NCBI GenBank assembly: GCA_963737575.1
Contig: CAVTTJ010000005.1
Span: forward strand, 372,001-436,000
DNA from: VRUE01 sp963737575
GTDB taxonomy: Bacteria > Actinomycetota > Thermoleophilia > Solirubrobacterales > 70-9
Length of the DNA stretch: 64,000 bases
Direction: 5' to 3'
Shown here one piece after another: positions 36,295-44,965 of the stretch. The stretch's first letter is position 1, and each line of letters opens with the position of its first letter. A model generated the notes under the pieces. The model saw nothing but the letters and a program-made list of their open reading frames with translations. It searched no databases and had not been told where the DNA came from. The translations under genes were made by a program, and so were the position numbers.

Positions 36295-37923
36295 TCAGGC
36301 TGCCGACGCGGTTCCGGCTTCCCGGACCTCTATCGAGGCGGGTGAGGGCTGGTGGTGGCCCCGCCTGATTGTGTGACGCCTGCGGGCCTCGCTGAGGATG
36401 GTGCCCAGCACCCGGAAGCCGTCGCGGAAAGTCTTCAGATTGCTCTGCCCCGAGATCCGATCTGCCTCATAGCTGGGGACCTCGGTGATCTTCATGCCGG
36501 CACCGGCGACGCGCAGATTGATCAGGGTCTCGACCTCGAATCCCGGTACGTCGAGCGCGATGAAGGGAAGGCAGCGTGCCCAGAAGGCGTTGTACCCGTA
36601 GCAGAGGTCGGTGAAATGAGTGCCGTGAAGGGCGTTTGCGGTGCCGCTCAACACCGTGTTGCCGAGTTGCCTGATGCGCGTGATGTCGGCGCTGCCACCG
36701 CCCTCCAGGAAGCGAGAACCCTTGGCGAAGTCCGCGCCGGACTCGAGCGCCTCGACGAAGCGCGAGATCTCCGCCGGATCAGCGGAGCCGTCGGCGTCGA
36801 GCATGACGATCAGGTTGCCGGTAACGGCGGCGAAGCCGGTGCGGAAGGCGTCCCCCTTGCCGCGGCCGCTCTGTGTCAGCACGCGGATTCCGGGATAGGC
36901 GCGCGTGGCCGCCTCCACGGTCGCGTCCTCGGAGTTGCCGTCGACCAGGATCACCTCATGGATCTCGTCGGGAAGCCGGCTCAGCACGTGGCCGATGTTC
37001 CTCTCCTCGTTCATGGCCGGGACCACCACGCTGACCCGCGTTTGCCGCTCCGCACGCCGGTCGGGGCCCGAGTACGGCACAGATCTCCGCGTCGCAAGAG
37101 CTTGGACGTCGATCAGCGGAACGCCGCCGATCTGGCTTGGGGTGGCGACCGGAGCCTCCAGCAGATCGAGAGGTCTGGGGAGCATGCTGACCGGCATGCC
37201 GATCGACTTGAATTCGCGGACGAGATCGAGCAGCCCCTCGTCATCGGCGTGCTGGGTGCCGATGACGACACGGTCTGCGCCATAGCGGTCGATCACATCG
37301 AGTGTCGCAACGCGGGATCGTGCCTCGTCGTCGCCATCTTCCGGCGGGGCGATCGTCGAGACGATGCTGGCATATGCCCGCAGCGGCGCATAGGCGCGGA
37401 GCCGTTCGGCTGTCGCCTGGTCGCCGACGAGCACCCATCGCTCGATCCGGTCCAGCTTCTGCAGGTACGGGGCGACGATGACCCTCACCGACCCGTCCAT
37501 CACGACGAAGATTGCCCAGAGGCCGAGCTGTGACGGGACGCTCAAGGGCGTCAGAAGCGATGCGGACCAGGCGAAGAGGGCGGCCGCAAGCAGGCGGATC
37601 ACCGGCCATGCCATCCCGCTCTCGCCGCCGGAAACGCCCTTGGTCGGGCGCGGCCCGTAGACGCCGAGCGCGGCATTGGCGCCAACGAGCAGGAGGGCCG
37701 AGACCGGCAGCGCGGGGAAGACGTTCTGGTTACTCGCGAGTGCTACGCAGACGAGCGCAAGGGCGGCGGCGATCAGGTCGATCGTCGGGAGCAGCCACCA
37801 CCCGGGCCCCCGGCTCGTTCGCGGCAGGCTGCCGAGCGTGGGCCGGTCCTGGACGATTGCTTCACGGCGCTTCGGAGGTTCGGAAAGGGGCCGATCTAGA
37901 GGTAGCTCAGCTGTGGGAGGCAT
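36295..37923 (-). CDS. Hybrid: polyprenyl glycosylphosphotransferase-type N-terminus fused to a family 2 glycosyltransferase
   Basis: The protein has 542 residues. Four membrane helices (about 42-62, 70-90, 105-125, 130-150) and a Rossmann-like domain (about 160-280, WVLVGDQATAERLRAY ending IGGVPLIDVQALA) reproduce the N-terminal half of WbaP-type sugar-phosphate transferases. Instead of the catalytic sugar-transferase domain, residues 297-520 are a GT2 domain of the polyprenyl-phosphate-mannose-synthase type with VVPAMNEERNIGHVL, DADGS (376-380) and ETLINLRVAGAGMKITEVPSYE. It may make a polyprenyl-phosphate sugar or prime the glycan. It heads the leftward glycan operon. Confidence 0.88.
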   Translation of the reverse strand: MPPTAELPLDRPLSEPPKRREAIVQDRPTLGSLPRTSRGPGWWLLPTIDLIAAALALVCVALASNQNVFPALPVSALLLVGANAALGVYGPRPTKGVSGGESGMAWPVIRLLAAALFAWSASLLTPLSVPSQLGLWAIFVVMDGSVRVIVAPYLQKLDRIERWVLVGDQATAERLRAYAPLRAYASIVSTIAPPEDGDDEARSRVATLDVIDRYGADRVVIGTQHADDEGLLDLVREFKSIGMPVSMLPRPLDLLEAPVATPSQIGGVPLIDVQALATRRSVPYSGPDRRAERQTRVSVVVPAMNEERNIGHVLSRLPDEIHEVILVDGNSEDATVEAATRAYPGIRVLTQSGRGKGDAFRTGFAAVTGNLIVMLDADGSADPAEISRFVEALESGADFAKGSRFLEGGGSADITRIRQLGNTVLSGTANALHGTHFTDLCYGYNAFWARCLPFIALDVPGFEVETLINLRVAGAGMKITEVPSYEADRISGQSNLKTFRDGFRVLGTILSEARRRHTIRRGHHQPSPASIEVREAGTASAA

Positions 37924-38223
37924 TTGGTGGCTGGGCCTTCGGTGGGTATTTGTACTGGACCGGCTCCGTGGAATCCATCCTTATTAGGAACGCGGTGACG
38001 GGCATAAAAGTTCACGTGCTGATCGAAAGAACCTCATTAATCCGTATCGGCGGCCACCCAAAAACACCTTAGCGCGTTGGAGGCACGTGGCAGCCGGCTT
38101 TCAGCGGCGGAGGACAGCCGGTGCAGGTTCTGCGGTGCGAGGCCGGCAAGTACCGGGTAGAAGAGTCGGCGGAGGCTATCTGCCGGCCGTTTTCACGCCG
38201 GGGGCTTCGGCTTGTCGCCGCCC
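37924..38223. other. 300-bp intergenic region
   Basis: No coding sequence is evident. The right half near 37980-38070 is AT-richer than its surroundings and probably carries the promoter of the leftward polysaccharide operon, but I cannot pick -35 and -10 boxes with confidence. Confidence 0.5.
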
Positions 38224-39276
38224 TCACAACTCATATGCCTCGGCCAGCTCGGGGTCCTTCTCGGCCAGCATCGTCGCCAGGTCGACCATCACCTTGCACT
38301 GCTTCCAGGTCGCGTCGTCCTGCATCTTGCCGTCGATCATGTGGACGCCGGCGCCGTCGGGGATCGCCTCGAGCACCTTCTTCGCGAACCTGACCTCCTC
38401 CGGCGGCGGGCTGAATACCTTCTTCGCGATCCCGATCTGGACCGGGTGCAGCGACCAGGCGCCGACGCACCCGAGCAGGAAGGCGGCGCGGAACTGGGTC
38501 TCGCAGCCGGCGGTGTCCTTGATGTCGCCGAACGGGCCGTAGAAGGGCAGGATCCCGGCCGAGGCGCAGGCATCGACCATGCGGGCGATCGAGTAGTGCC
38601 ATGGGTCCTGCTGGGCGGAGACCCGGTCGGCCTCCGGGTTCTCGGGGTCCTTCGGGTCCTCCATCGAGCGGTAGCCGGGATGGCCGCCGCCGACCCGGGT
38701 CGTCTTCATCCGCCGCGAGGCGGCGAGGTCGGCGGGGCCGAAGCTCATCCCCTGCATGCGCGGGCTGGAGAAGGCGATTTCCTCGACGTTGACGACCCCC
38801 TGCGCGGTCTCGAGGATCGCGTGGATCAGGATCGGGCGCTCGAGCTTCGCCTTCGCCTCGAGCTGGGCGAGGAGGCGGTCGACGTAGGCGATGTCCCGGG
38901 CGCCCTCGACCTTCGGCACCATCACCACCTCGAGCTGGTCGCCGATCTCGGTCACCAGCGTGGTCAGGTCGTCGAGGGCCCACGGGCTCTCGAGCGAGTT
39001 GACCCGGGTCCAGAGCGAGGTCTGCCCGAAGTCGGACTCCTTGGCTGCCTGGATCAGGCCCTGGCGCGCCGCCTCCTTGCGGTCGACCGGAATCGCGTCC
39101 TCGAGATTGCCGAGCAGGATGTCGGTCTGGGCGGCGATGTCGGACGCCTTGGCGACCATCTTCTCGTTCGAGAAGTCGAGGAAGTGGATCATCCGCGACG
39201 GCTTGACCGGGATCTCGCGCAGCGGCTGGGGGGCGCCGATCGCCTGCGGGTGGAAGAAGTCTCTCGGGTGTCTCAA
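38224..39276 (-). CDS. mcl: L-malyl-CoA / beta-methylmalyl-CoA lyase
   Basis: The protein has 350 residues of the HpcH/HpaI-CitE aldolase superfamily. FFHPQAIGAPQPLRE, GNLEDAIP, ILIHAILETAQGVVN, MSFGPADLAASRRMKTTRVGGGHPGY and MIDGKMQDDATWKQ agree almost word for word with the malyl-CoA lyase I remember from Chloroflexus; the Glu and Asp of LEDAIP and the Glu of LETAQG are the Mg2+-binding set. It cleaves malyl-CoA to acetyl-CoA and glyoxylate, and methylmalyl-CoA to propionyl-CoA and glyoxylate, the last steps of the ethylmalonyl-CoA pathway. It is divergent from a YdjC gene. Confidence 0.92.
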   Translation of the reverse strand: MRHPRDFFHPQAIGAPQPLREIPVKPSRMIHFLDFSNEKMVAKASDIAAQTDILLGNLEDAIPVDRKEAARQGLIQAAKESDFGQTSLWTRVNSLESPWALDDLTTLVTEIGDQLEVVMVPKVEGARDIAYVDRLLAQLEAKAKLERPILIHAILETAQGVVNVEEIAFSSPRMQGMSFGPADLAASRRMKTTRVGGGHPGYRSMEDPKDPENPEADRVSAQQDPWHYSIARMVDACASAGILPFYGPFGDIKDTAGCETQFRAAFLLGCVGAWSLHPVQIGIAKKVFSPPPEEVRFAKKVLEAIPDGAGVHMIDGKMQDDATWKQCKVMVDLATMLAEKDPELAEAYEL

Positions 39277-39338
39277 ATTGCTCCTCGGTTCAGGTCGTCA
39301 TCATCGGCGCCATCGGGCCGTCGCCGCGAAATCTAACG

Positions 39339-40022
39339 TTGATCGTCAACGCCGATGACCTCGGCCTCTCCGACGGGGTGAACGCCGGGATCCTCGAGGC
39401 GCACGCGAACGGGATCGTGACCAGCGCCAGCCTGATGGTCGAAAGGACGGCGGCCGGGGCGGCGGTCGAGGGCGCCCGGGAGCACCCTCGCCTCGGGCTC
39501 GGGCTGCACCTCGACCTCGACGAGGTCGGTGACGATCCCGAGGACGTTCGCCACGCCTGCCAGGTGCAGCTCGAGGCGTTTCGGGCTCTTACCGGGGGGA
39601 ACCCGACCCATGTGGACTCCCATCACCACGCCCACCTGCGCGGGCCGGCCTCGAGAGTCGCGGGCGAGCTCGCAGATGGCCTCGGCGTGCCCCTGCGGGG
39701 CAGGGAGATCCGCTACGAGGGCCGCTATTTCGGCCGCGACGCGGGTCGGTCGGCGCCGGAGATGGTCGCTCCCGAGCGACTTCTCGAGCTGGTCGCCTCG
39801 CTTCCGCCCGGTTGGACCGAGATCGGGTGCCACCCGGGGCGCGCCGTTGGCGCCGAGAGCTCCTACGCACACGAGAGGGAGCTTGAGCTCGAAGCGCTCT
39901 GCGACCCGGCGGTCGCGGCGGCGCTCGCCGGCGCGAAGCTGCGGACGTTCGCGGATTTCGCCCGAGAAACCGGTTTGCCGCCTAGACGCTCCCTAGATTC
40001 AGGGGTCGATGGAGAGCGATGA
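39339..40022 (+). CDS. YdjC/ChbG-family carbohydrate deacetylase
   Basis: The protein has 227 residues and a TTG start (no ATG or GTG in the 62-base divergent spacer fits). LIVNADDLGLS at the N-terminus has the metal-binding Asp-Asp; LGLHLDLDEV, THVDSHHHAHL and EIGCHPG carry the remaining His ligands of the family. Such enzymes N-deacetylate diacetylchitobiose or hopanoid-linked GlcNAc (HpnK); the substrate here is unknown. Its 3' end overlaps the next small gene by 14 bases. Confidence 0.87.
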   Translation: MIVNADDLGLSDGVNAGILEAHANGIVTSASLMVERTAAGAAVEGAREHPRLGLGLHLDLDEVGDDPEDVRHACQVQLEAFRALTGGNPTHVDSHHHAHLRGPASRVAGELADGLGVPLRGREIRYEGRYFGRDAGRSAPEMVAPERLLELVASLPPGWTEIGCHPGRAVGAESSYAHERELELEALCDPAVAAALAGAKLRTFADFARETGLPPRRSLDSGVDGER

Positions 40023-40425
40023 GCGGGACAGCACGGGTGACTGGGTCCTGCCGGAGGATGCCCGCCCGCCGCTGGTGAGCGAGCTCGTCGAACGTATCGA
40101 CGAGGCGCTCGCGACCGCCCGGGCATCGGAGGCCGCCGTGATCACGGTCGGGGCGGCTGCGATTGATGCCGCCGAGCAGGCGAAGCGTGCCGCCGAGCTG
40201 GCCGAGCGGGCGAGCGACGCGATTCTCGCCGCCGCCAAGCGGGAGAGGGCAGCCGCTGCCCCCGCGGCTCCTACCGCGCCCAAGGCGCCGAGGGAGGACC
40301 AGAGCCTTCGCGACTTCAGTGCCCGCGCCGACCGCCTTGCGGCGCGGCTGAAGGACCTCCAGAAGTCGCCGGAGATCCCGCCGGTGTGGGGCGGCCGGGC
40401 CTCCGGCCGAGTTGCCGGCCGCTGA
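40009..40425 (+). CDS. Small Ala-rich coiled-coil hypothetical protein
   Basis: The protein has 138 residues and an ATG start inside the end of the YdjC gene. The middle (about 35-85) is almost purely Ala/Glu/Lys/Arg and should form a long helix or coiled coil; the C-terminus repeats Ala-Arg-Leu heptads (RADRLAARLKDL). I do not recognise a family. Codon use matches its neighbours, with G or C at most third positions. It lies between a deacetylase and an acyl-CoA dehydrogenase gene. Confidence 0.6.
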   Translation: MESDERDSTGDWVLPEDARPPLVSELVERIDEALATARASEAAVITVGAAAIDAAEQAKRAAELAERASDAILAAAKRERAAAAPAAPTAPKAPREDQSLRDFSARADRLAARLKDLQKSPEIPPVWGGRASGRVAGR

Positions 40426-40450
40426 GCCGCCCTGGTCCATCGACATCACC

Positions 40451-40468
40451 GTTTCCCGATCGGGAAAC
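40451..40468. promoter_or_regulatory. Perfect 18-bp palindrome upstream of the acyl-CoA dehydrogenase, candidate operator
   Basis: GTTTCCCGATCGGGAAAC is perfectly self-complementary and lies 47 bases before the ATG at 40516. A -10-like TAAGAT follows at about 40473-40478, so a protein bound here would overlap the -35 region. It is too short-looped to be a terminator and has no T-run. A dimeric regulator is implied, but none is encoded next to it. Confidence 0.65.
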
Positions 40469-40515
40469 TGCCTAAGATCAGGAGCCCAGGACCGCAACCG
40501 AACCGAGCAGGAGAA

Positions 40516-41730
40516 ATGGCCGTAGAGACCGCCGCCTTCAGTGACCAGACCGACATTCAGCGCGACATCACCGAGATGGTGCGCCAATTTGTCGACGAGC
40601 AGATCCTCCCCAACGCCGAGCACTACGACCACGAGGACTCTTTCCCGGAGCCGATCGTCGAGCAGATGAAGGAGCTCGGCCTGTTCGGGGTCACGATCCC
40701 CGAGGAGTACGGCGGGATGGGCCTCGACCTGACGACCTACGCGATGATCGTCGAAGAGCTCTCGCGCGGTTGGATCTCGATCTCCGGCGTCGTCAACACC
40801 CACTTCATCGGCTCCTACCTGCTGATGAAGTTCGGGACAGAGGAGCAGAAGGAGCACTTCCTTCCGAAGATGGCGACCGGCGAGATCCGCGCCGCCTTCT
40901 CCCTTTCGGAGCCCGAGGTCGGCTCCGACGTCCAGGGCATCAAGGCGACGGCGAAGAAGGTCGAGGACGGGGCCTGGGAGCTCAACGGCCAGAAGATGTG
41001 GGTGACGAACGGCCTCGGCTCGGGCGTCGTCTTCGTCCTTATGAAGACCGACACGAAGGCCGACCCCCCATATAAGGGGATGACCTGCTTCATCACCGAG
41101 AAGGAGCCCTGGAAGGACGTCAACGAGGGCGACTTCGCCGGCCTCACGGTCCCGCCGAAGATCAAGAAGATGGGCTACAAGGGCGTCGAGTCGACCGAGC
41201 TCGTCTACGACGGCTACCGCTGCGCGCCGGAGCGGATACTCGGCGGCGAGGAGGCCGGGGTCGGCCAGGGCTTCATCCAGATGATGGACGCGCTCGAGGT
41301 CGGGCGGGTCAACGTCGCCGCCCGCGGCGTAGGGATCGCGCAGCGGGCGCTCGAGCTCGCCCTCCGCTACAGCCAGGAACGGAAGACCTTCGGCAAGCCG
41401 ATCGCCCAGCACCAGGCGATCCAGTTCAAGCTCGCCGACATGGCGACCCAAGTCGAGGCGGCCCGGCTTGTGACTCGCAAAGCTGCCCGGATGAAGGACG
41501 CCGGCGAGCGGTCCGATCTCGAGGCGGGGATGGCGAAGCTCCTCGCCTCAGAGACGGGCAAGTTCTGCGTTGAGGAAAGCTTTCGCATCCACGGCGGCTA
41601 CGGATACTCGAAGGAGTACGAGATCGAGCGTCTATATAGAGACGCGCCGCTGCTCCTGATCGGCGAGGGGACCTCCGAGATCCAGCGCATGGTGATCGGC
41701 AAAAAGCTCCTCCAGCGTCACAAGATCTAG
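40516..41730 (+). CDS. Acyl-CoA dehydrogenase of the actinobacterial ethylmalonyl-CoA-locus type
   Basis: The protein has 404 residues, with a good ribosome site (GCAGGAG) 6 bases before the ATG. Motifs: EELSRGWISISGVVNTHFIGSYL, FSLSEPEVGSDVQG, LNGQKMWVTNG, EVGRVNVAARGVGIAQRA, FRIHGGYGYSKEYEIERLYRD and the catalytic GEGTSEIQ. It closely resembles the dehydrogenase I recall beside mcl and ecm in Streptomyces, so methylsuccinyl-CoA dehydrogenase is a reasonable guess; an ordinary short-chain acyl-CoA dehydrogenase is the alternative. It stops 14 bases from the convergent hipA. Confidence 0.9.
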   Translation: MAVETAAFSDQTDIQRDITEMVRQFVDEQILPNAEHYDHEDSFPEPIVEQMKELGLFGVTIPEEYGGMGLDLTTYAMIVEELSRGWISISGVVNTHFIGSYLLMKFGTEEQKEHFLPKMATGEIRAAFSLSEPEVGSDVQGIKATAKKVEDGAWELNGQKMWVTNGLGSGVVFVLMKTDTKADPPYKGMTCFITEKEPWKDVNEGDFAGLTVPPKIKKMGYKGVESTELVYDGYRCAPERILGGEEAGVGQGFIQMMDALEVGRVNVAARGVGIAQRALELALRYSQERKTFGKPIAQHQAIQFKLADMATQVEAARLVTRKAARMKDAGERSDLEAGMAKLLASETGKFCVEESFRIHGGYGYSKEYEIERLYRDAPLLLIGEGTSEIQRMVIGKKLLQRHKI

Positions 41731-41744
41731 GCGCCCGCTCGCGT

Positions 41745-43010
41745 CTACCCGGGGGGCAGGCCGGCGATTTCGCGGGCGAGCTCGGCGGACTCGTGCTCGA
41801 AGGCAGGCTCCATCGAGTCGATCTCGGCTTGGACCAGTCCGAGCTTGGCGGCGACATCCCGCCAGCGGCTGATCGCGGAGCTGGCCTGCGCGATCGCCTT
41901 CCTCAGTTCCTCATCATCGAGGCCGAAGTGCTCGGCGACGCCGAAGAGCGTCTCCAGGCTCGCCTCGCGCGATCGCCCGTCGATCGAAGTGCTCAACCGC
42001 TTCGGGCCGGGGGAGGGATTCGGGTTGATGTCGAAGGCGGGCGAGAGGCTCCAGCCTCCGCTCGAGAGCCTCAGGAAGCCGTGGTTGCGTAGGTGGTCGT
42101 CCGTGTTGCTGACCAGGACAGAGAACGCGATTCGCTTCCACAGCTCATGGAGGTCGGCGGTGACTCGATCGGACTGCTCTTCAATGACCTCGGCGAGATC
42201 GAGGTAGGACCGCGGTTCTCCTTCCCCCTGCTCAAGCAGCGTCATCGCGCTGACGTAGCCGACGCGTTCCTCGCCGACCCGGTCGAAGCGATCGACGATC
42301 AGCACCGACCTGCCGTCGACGAGGTGAAGCACGCTCTCCGCGACGCGCAGCCCGGCCCGCCGCCCGACGTCGAGGGCGACGGCCTCCCAGGCCTCGAAGC
42401 TGCGCGCGTCTTCCTCGGTCCTCGGGAACTTCGCGATGGCGAGCCTGCCATTGGGGCCGACGACGTGCGCCTTCGGCCGAGCCCCGCCCAACGAGCCACC
42501 GGCCCTCAGGAGCCGATCGAGCTGATCGGGTGTGGCGCCATCGCGCTCGACCCGCTCCGAGATCGCCACCAGTCCCGGTAGGTCGAGCAGTCGGGGGACG
42601 GCCTCGCTCTCGGCGGCGATGAAGGCCCGGGTGTCCGGGTCCCGGAAGCGCAGGGCCCCCTGGCGCAGGTCGTCCCGCACGCCGAGCAGGAAGTCCGCCT
42701 CGCTCCCGCGGCCTTCGTTCTCCCTGTCGTTTCGGGCGCGGTCCCGACTCTCGATCAGCTCCCTGCCCCAGCTGTCGGGAGAGCAGTCCGAGAACGCGCC
42801 GAAGATCCTCTGGCTCAGCGGGGTCTGGAGCGGGCCGGGGACGAGGGGCAGCGCCGGGTCGAGCGGGTACGCCCCCTTGCTCGCCAGGTAGGTCGGCTCG
42901 TAGACGAAGGTCGCGGACTCGGCGCCGCGCCTTCGATTGGTCCAGAGCGAGCCGGCGAGGAAGTCCTCGCCGACGATCTGGACGCAGACGTCAACCGCTC
43001 CGTCGGCCAT
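41745..43010 (-). CDS. hipA: HipA-family Ser/Thr kinase toxin
   Basis: The protein has 421 residues. The N-terminal HipA-N1 domain (GSLWTNRRRGAESATFVYEP) is followed by GGSLGGARPKAHV (ATP-binding loop) and the catalytic SNTDDHLRNHGFL, where Asp304 corresponds to the catalytic base, then the Mg-binding AFDINP. It would phosphorylate a translation factor such as a tRNA synthetase to arrest growth, with HipB as antidote and repressor. Its start overlaps the HTH gene by 20 bases, as expected for a hipBA operon. Confidence 0.9.
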   Translation of the reverse strand: MADGAVDVCVQIVGEDFLAGSLWTNRRRGAESATFVYEPTYLASKGAYPLDPALPLVPGPLQTPLSQRIFGAFSDCSPDSWGRELIESRDRARNDRENEGRGSEADFLLGVRDDLRQGALRFRDPDTRAFIAAESEAVPRLLDLPGLVAISERVERDGATPDQLDRLLRAGGSLGGARPKAHVVGPNGRLAIAKFPRTEEDARSFEAWEAVALDVGRRAGLRVAESVLHLVDGRSVLIVDRFDRVGEERVGYVSAMTLLEQGEGEPRSYLDLAEVIEEQSDRVTADLHELWKRIAFSVLVSNTDDHLRNHGFLRLSSGGWSLSPAFDINPNPSPGPKRLSTSIDGRSREASLETLFGVAEHFGLDDEELRKAIAQASSAISRWRDVAAKLGLVQAEIDSMEPAFEHESAELAREIAGLPPG

Positions 43011-43344
43011 CTGCGGGTCGGGTCAGTCGGGCCGGTCGGACGCGCTGCGGCAGCTTTTCCTCTGAGCGCATTCGCCCGATCTCGGATTCATATGGATCAA
43101 GGGCCGTGATGAGGCTGTCCATGATCCCGAGCGCGCGGAGGATTCGGAGCAGGCTCTCGAGCGTGATGTTCCCGTCGCCGCTTTCGAGTCGGGTCACCGT
43201 CGCAAGGCTTACCCCTGAGCGTTCGGCCAGCTGGGCCTGGGTGAGGCCGCGGAGCTTGCGCCACGACCCGAGGTCGTCGGCGATGCGGCGGCCCGTCTGC
43301 CGGACCGCTCTGGGGGCGGGTTTGCGTGCGAGTTGTCGCTGCAT
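42991..43344 (-). CDS. hipB: HipB-like XRE/Cro helix-turn-helix antitoxin
   Basis: The protein has 117 residues. The HTH runs about 25-80: LGSWRKLRGLTQAQLAERSGVSLATVTRLESGDGNITLESLLRILRALG is represented by its key words LTQAQLAERSGVS, TVTRLE and SLLRILRALG. It precedes and overlaps hipA, and should neutralise HipA and repress the operon. The C-terminus is basic, with Arg-rich repeats, longer than in E. coli HipB. Confidence 0.88.
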   Translation of the reverse strand: MQRQLARKPAPRAVRQTGRRIADDLGSWRKLRGLTQAQLAERSGVSLATVTRLESGDGNITLESLLRILRALGIMDSLITALDPYESEIGRMRSEEKLPQRVRPARLTRPADGRRSG

Positions 43345-43399
43345 GAGCGACCGTGACCCTACACATAATGAGTCAAATGCGAATAGTTAACAAAGCTAA

Positions 43400-43409
43400 A
43401 TATGCATAT
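43400..43409. promoter_or_regulatory. AT-rich palindrome upstream of hipBA
   Basis: ATATGCATAT sits in an AT-rich stretch (about 43370-43425), 56 bases before the hipB start, in the promoter region of the operon. It is a possible HipB operator; the only support is its symmetry and place. Confidence 0.35.
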
Positions 43410-43515
43410 ATGACTTATAAGAAGGGCGTCGAGTGGGGGCCGAGACTGGACGGGCCCTCCGCCGGCCTGGATCCCACCTGATTTTTTTAGGTCCCTCGGC
43501 TAGCATCGGCGGCCG

Positions 43516-43881
43516 ATGGCGGGAGACACGAGGAGGCTGATCGCGACAGGGATCGAGCGGTTCATGACCGAAGTCCCGGCCCTGCAGAAACTGAAGCTCG
43601 TCTTCGGTCTCGAACTGAAGGGTCGCGGGGACATTCAGCTCTACCGGGTCGAGGTGCCCGGGCCGGTGATCGCCAAGGACCTGGCGCAGGACGAGCGGGT
43701 CCTCGTCCAGATCGACCGTCCCCAGTTCAACGAGCTCGCCGAGCGGGGGACCATCAGCAGCTACCGCAAGGCCTGGGAGACCGGCCACATCAAGGTCGTC
43801 GGCGACGCCAATGTGAAAAAGCTGATCGCCCAGGTGATCGAAAAGCAGGAGCAGCGGGCGCGGCTCAAAAAAGTCCGCTAG
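43516..43881 (+). CDS. Small SCP2-like lipid-carrier protein
   Basis: The protein has 121 residues. The second half (VLVQIDRPQFNELAERGTISSYRKAWETGHIKVVGDANVKKLI, key words IDRPQF, ETGHIKVVGD) has the pattern of the SCP2 sterol-carrier fold, in which a late strand-turn Gly-x-Ile-x-x-x-Gly-Asp precedes a helix. The N-terminal 45 residues are helical. There is no signal peptide. Its role is presumably to bind a hydrophobic acyl or lipid ligand. It is followed after 34 bases by a glycosyltransferase gene on the same strand. Confidence 0.65.
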   Translation: MAGDTRRLIATGIERFMTEVPALQKLKLVFGLELKGRGDIQLYRVEVPGPVIAKDLAQDERVLVQIDRPQFNELAERGTISSYRKAWETGHIKVVGDANVKKLIAQVIEKQEQRARLKKVR

Positions 43882-43915
43882 CGCTCTCGGCGGGGTTCTG
43901 GCCTCGCGCCTCCGC

Positions 43916-44962
43916 ATGACTAACCTGCCCAGGGTCGTGCGCCCGACCATCTCCGTCCTGATCGTGTCCTGGAACAACGGCAGGGAGCTGAGGCGGACAC
44001 TTCCCGCGCTTGATGCCGAGCTGGGCCAGGGTGATGAGCTGATCGTCGTCGACAACGGGTCCTCCGATGGCTCCCCTGAGCTCGTTGAGGACCTGATGCC
44101 GGCGGCGAAGGTCGTGCGGACCGGGCGCAACGCGGGCTTCGCGACCGCCTGCAACGTTGGCGGGCAGCGGGCAAGCGGCGACCTGCTGGTCATCCTCAAC
44201 CCTGACGCGGTGCCCCAGCGGGGCTGGGGCGAGGGGATACGGCGCCCCTGGGAAGAGGAGCGCGGCTGGGCCGCCTGGCAGGCCCTGGTCGCGAGCGACG
44301 GGGGCGCAACGATCAACTCAACCGGGAACCCGATCCACTTCACCGGGATCGTCTGGGCGGGGTCCCACGGGGAGCCGATCGCCGCGGTGCCCGCCGCGGG
44401 TGAGGTGCCGACCCTCTCAGGCGCCTGCCTGGCCATTCCGCGAATGACCTGGGACCGATTGGGTGGCTTCCCTGAGCAGTTCTTCATCTACTGCGAGGAC
44501 GTCGACCTATCGCTGCGCCTCCGCCTCGCCGGCGGCGCGCTCGGAATGGAGCCGGCTGCGGTCGTCGACCACGACTACGAGTTCGGCTCGGGCCCACACA
44601 AGTTCCGCCGGCTGGAGCGGAACCGGTGGGCGACCCTGATCCGCGATTACCCGACGAAGCTGCTTCTGCTTCTCCTGCCGGCGCTGATCGCCACCGAGCT
44701 GGCCCTGATCCTGGCTGCTGCAGCAGGTGGGTGGGGGCGCCAGAAACTACGCGCATATCCCGAAATCGCAGGTTGGCTCCCGCGGCTGCTGGGCGAGCGG
44801 CGGCAGATTCAGGCCACCCGCAAGGTGTCGGCTGCCGAGTTCGCCTCCTGGCTGACGGCCGATCTTGACTCCCCGTTCATCCCGGCCGTGGCGCGCTCTG
44901 GCCCAGTCGGCCTCCTCCTGCGCGGGTACTGGCGGGTCGTGCGCAGGCTGTTGGGCAGCTGA
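43916..44962 (+). CDS. Family 2 glycosyltransferase (rhamnosyltransferase-like)
   Basis: The protein has 348 residues. SVLIVSWNNGRELRRTLPAL, VVDNGSSDGSPELV, GRNAGFATACNVG, VILNPDAVP (DXD equivalent NPDA) and FFIYCEDVDLSLRLRLAG are the motifs of the WbbL/GT2 rhamnosyltransferase group. A hydrophobic segment (about 240-272) would hold it to the membrane. It ends 3 bases from the convergent large membrane gene. Confidence 0.88.
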   Translation: MTNLPRVVRPTISVLIVSWNNGRELRRTLPALDAELGQGDELIVVDNGSSDGSPELVEDLMPAAKVVRTGRNAGFATACNVGGQRASGDLLVILNPDAVPQRGWGEGIRRPWEEERGWAAWQALVASDGGATINSTGNPIHFTGIVWAGSHGEPIAAVPAAGEVPTLSGACLAIPRMTWDRLGGFPEQFFIYCEDVDLSLRLRLAGGALGMEPAAVVDHDYEFGSGPHKFRRLERNRWATLIRDYPTKLLLLLLPALIATELALILAAAAGGWGRQKLRAYPEIAGWLPRLLGERRQIQATRKVSAAEFASWLTADLDSPFIPAVARSGPVGLLLRGYWRVVRRLLGS

Positions 44963-44965
44963 TGC

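Noticed and set aside
38121..38393. Plus-strand open frame near the malyl-CoA lyase end
   Set aside because: It overlaps the real lyase gene on the opposite strand, and the part in the spacer has no recognisable motif or ribosome site.
43482..43488. T7 run as an intrinsic terminator
   Set aside because: Only a four-base stem (ACCT/AGGT) flanks it, and it lies upstream of a plus-strand gene rather than after one.
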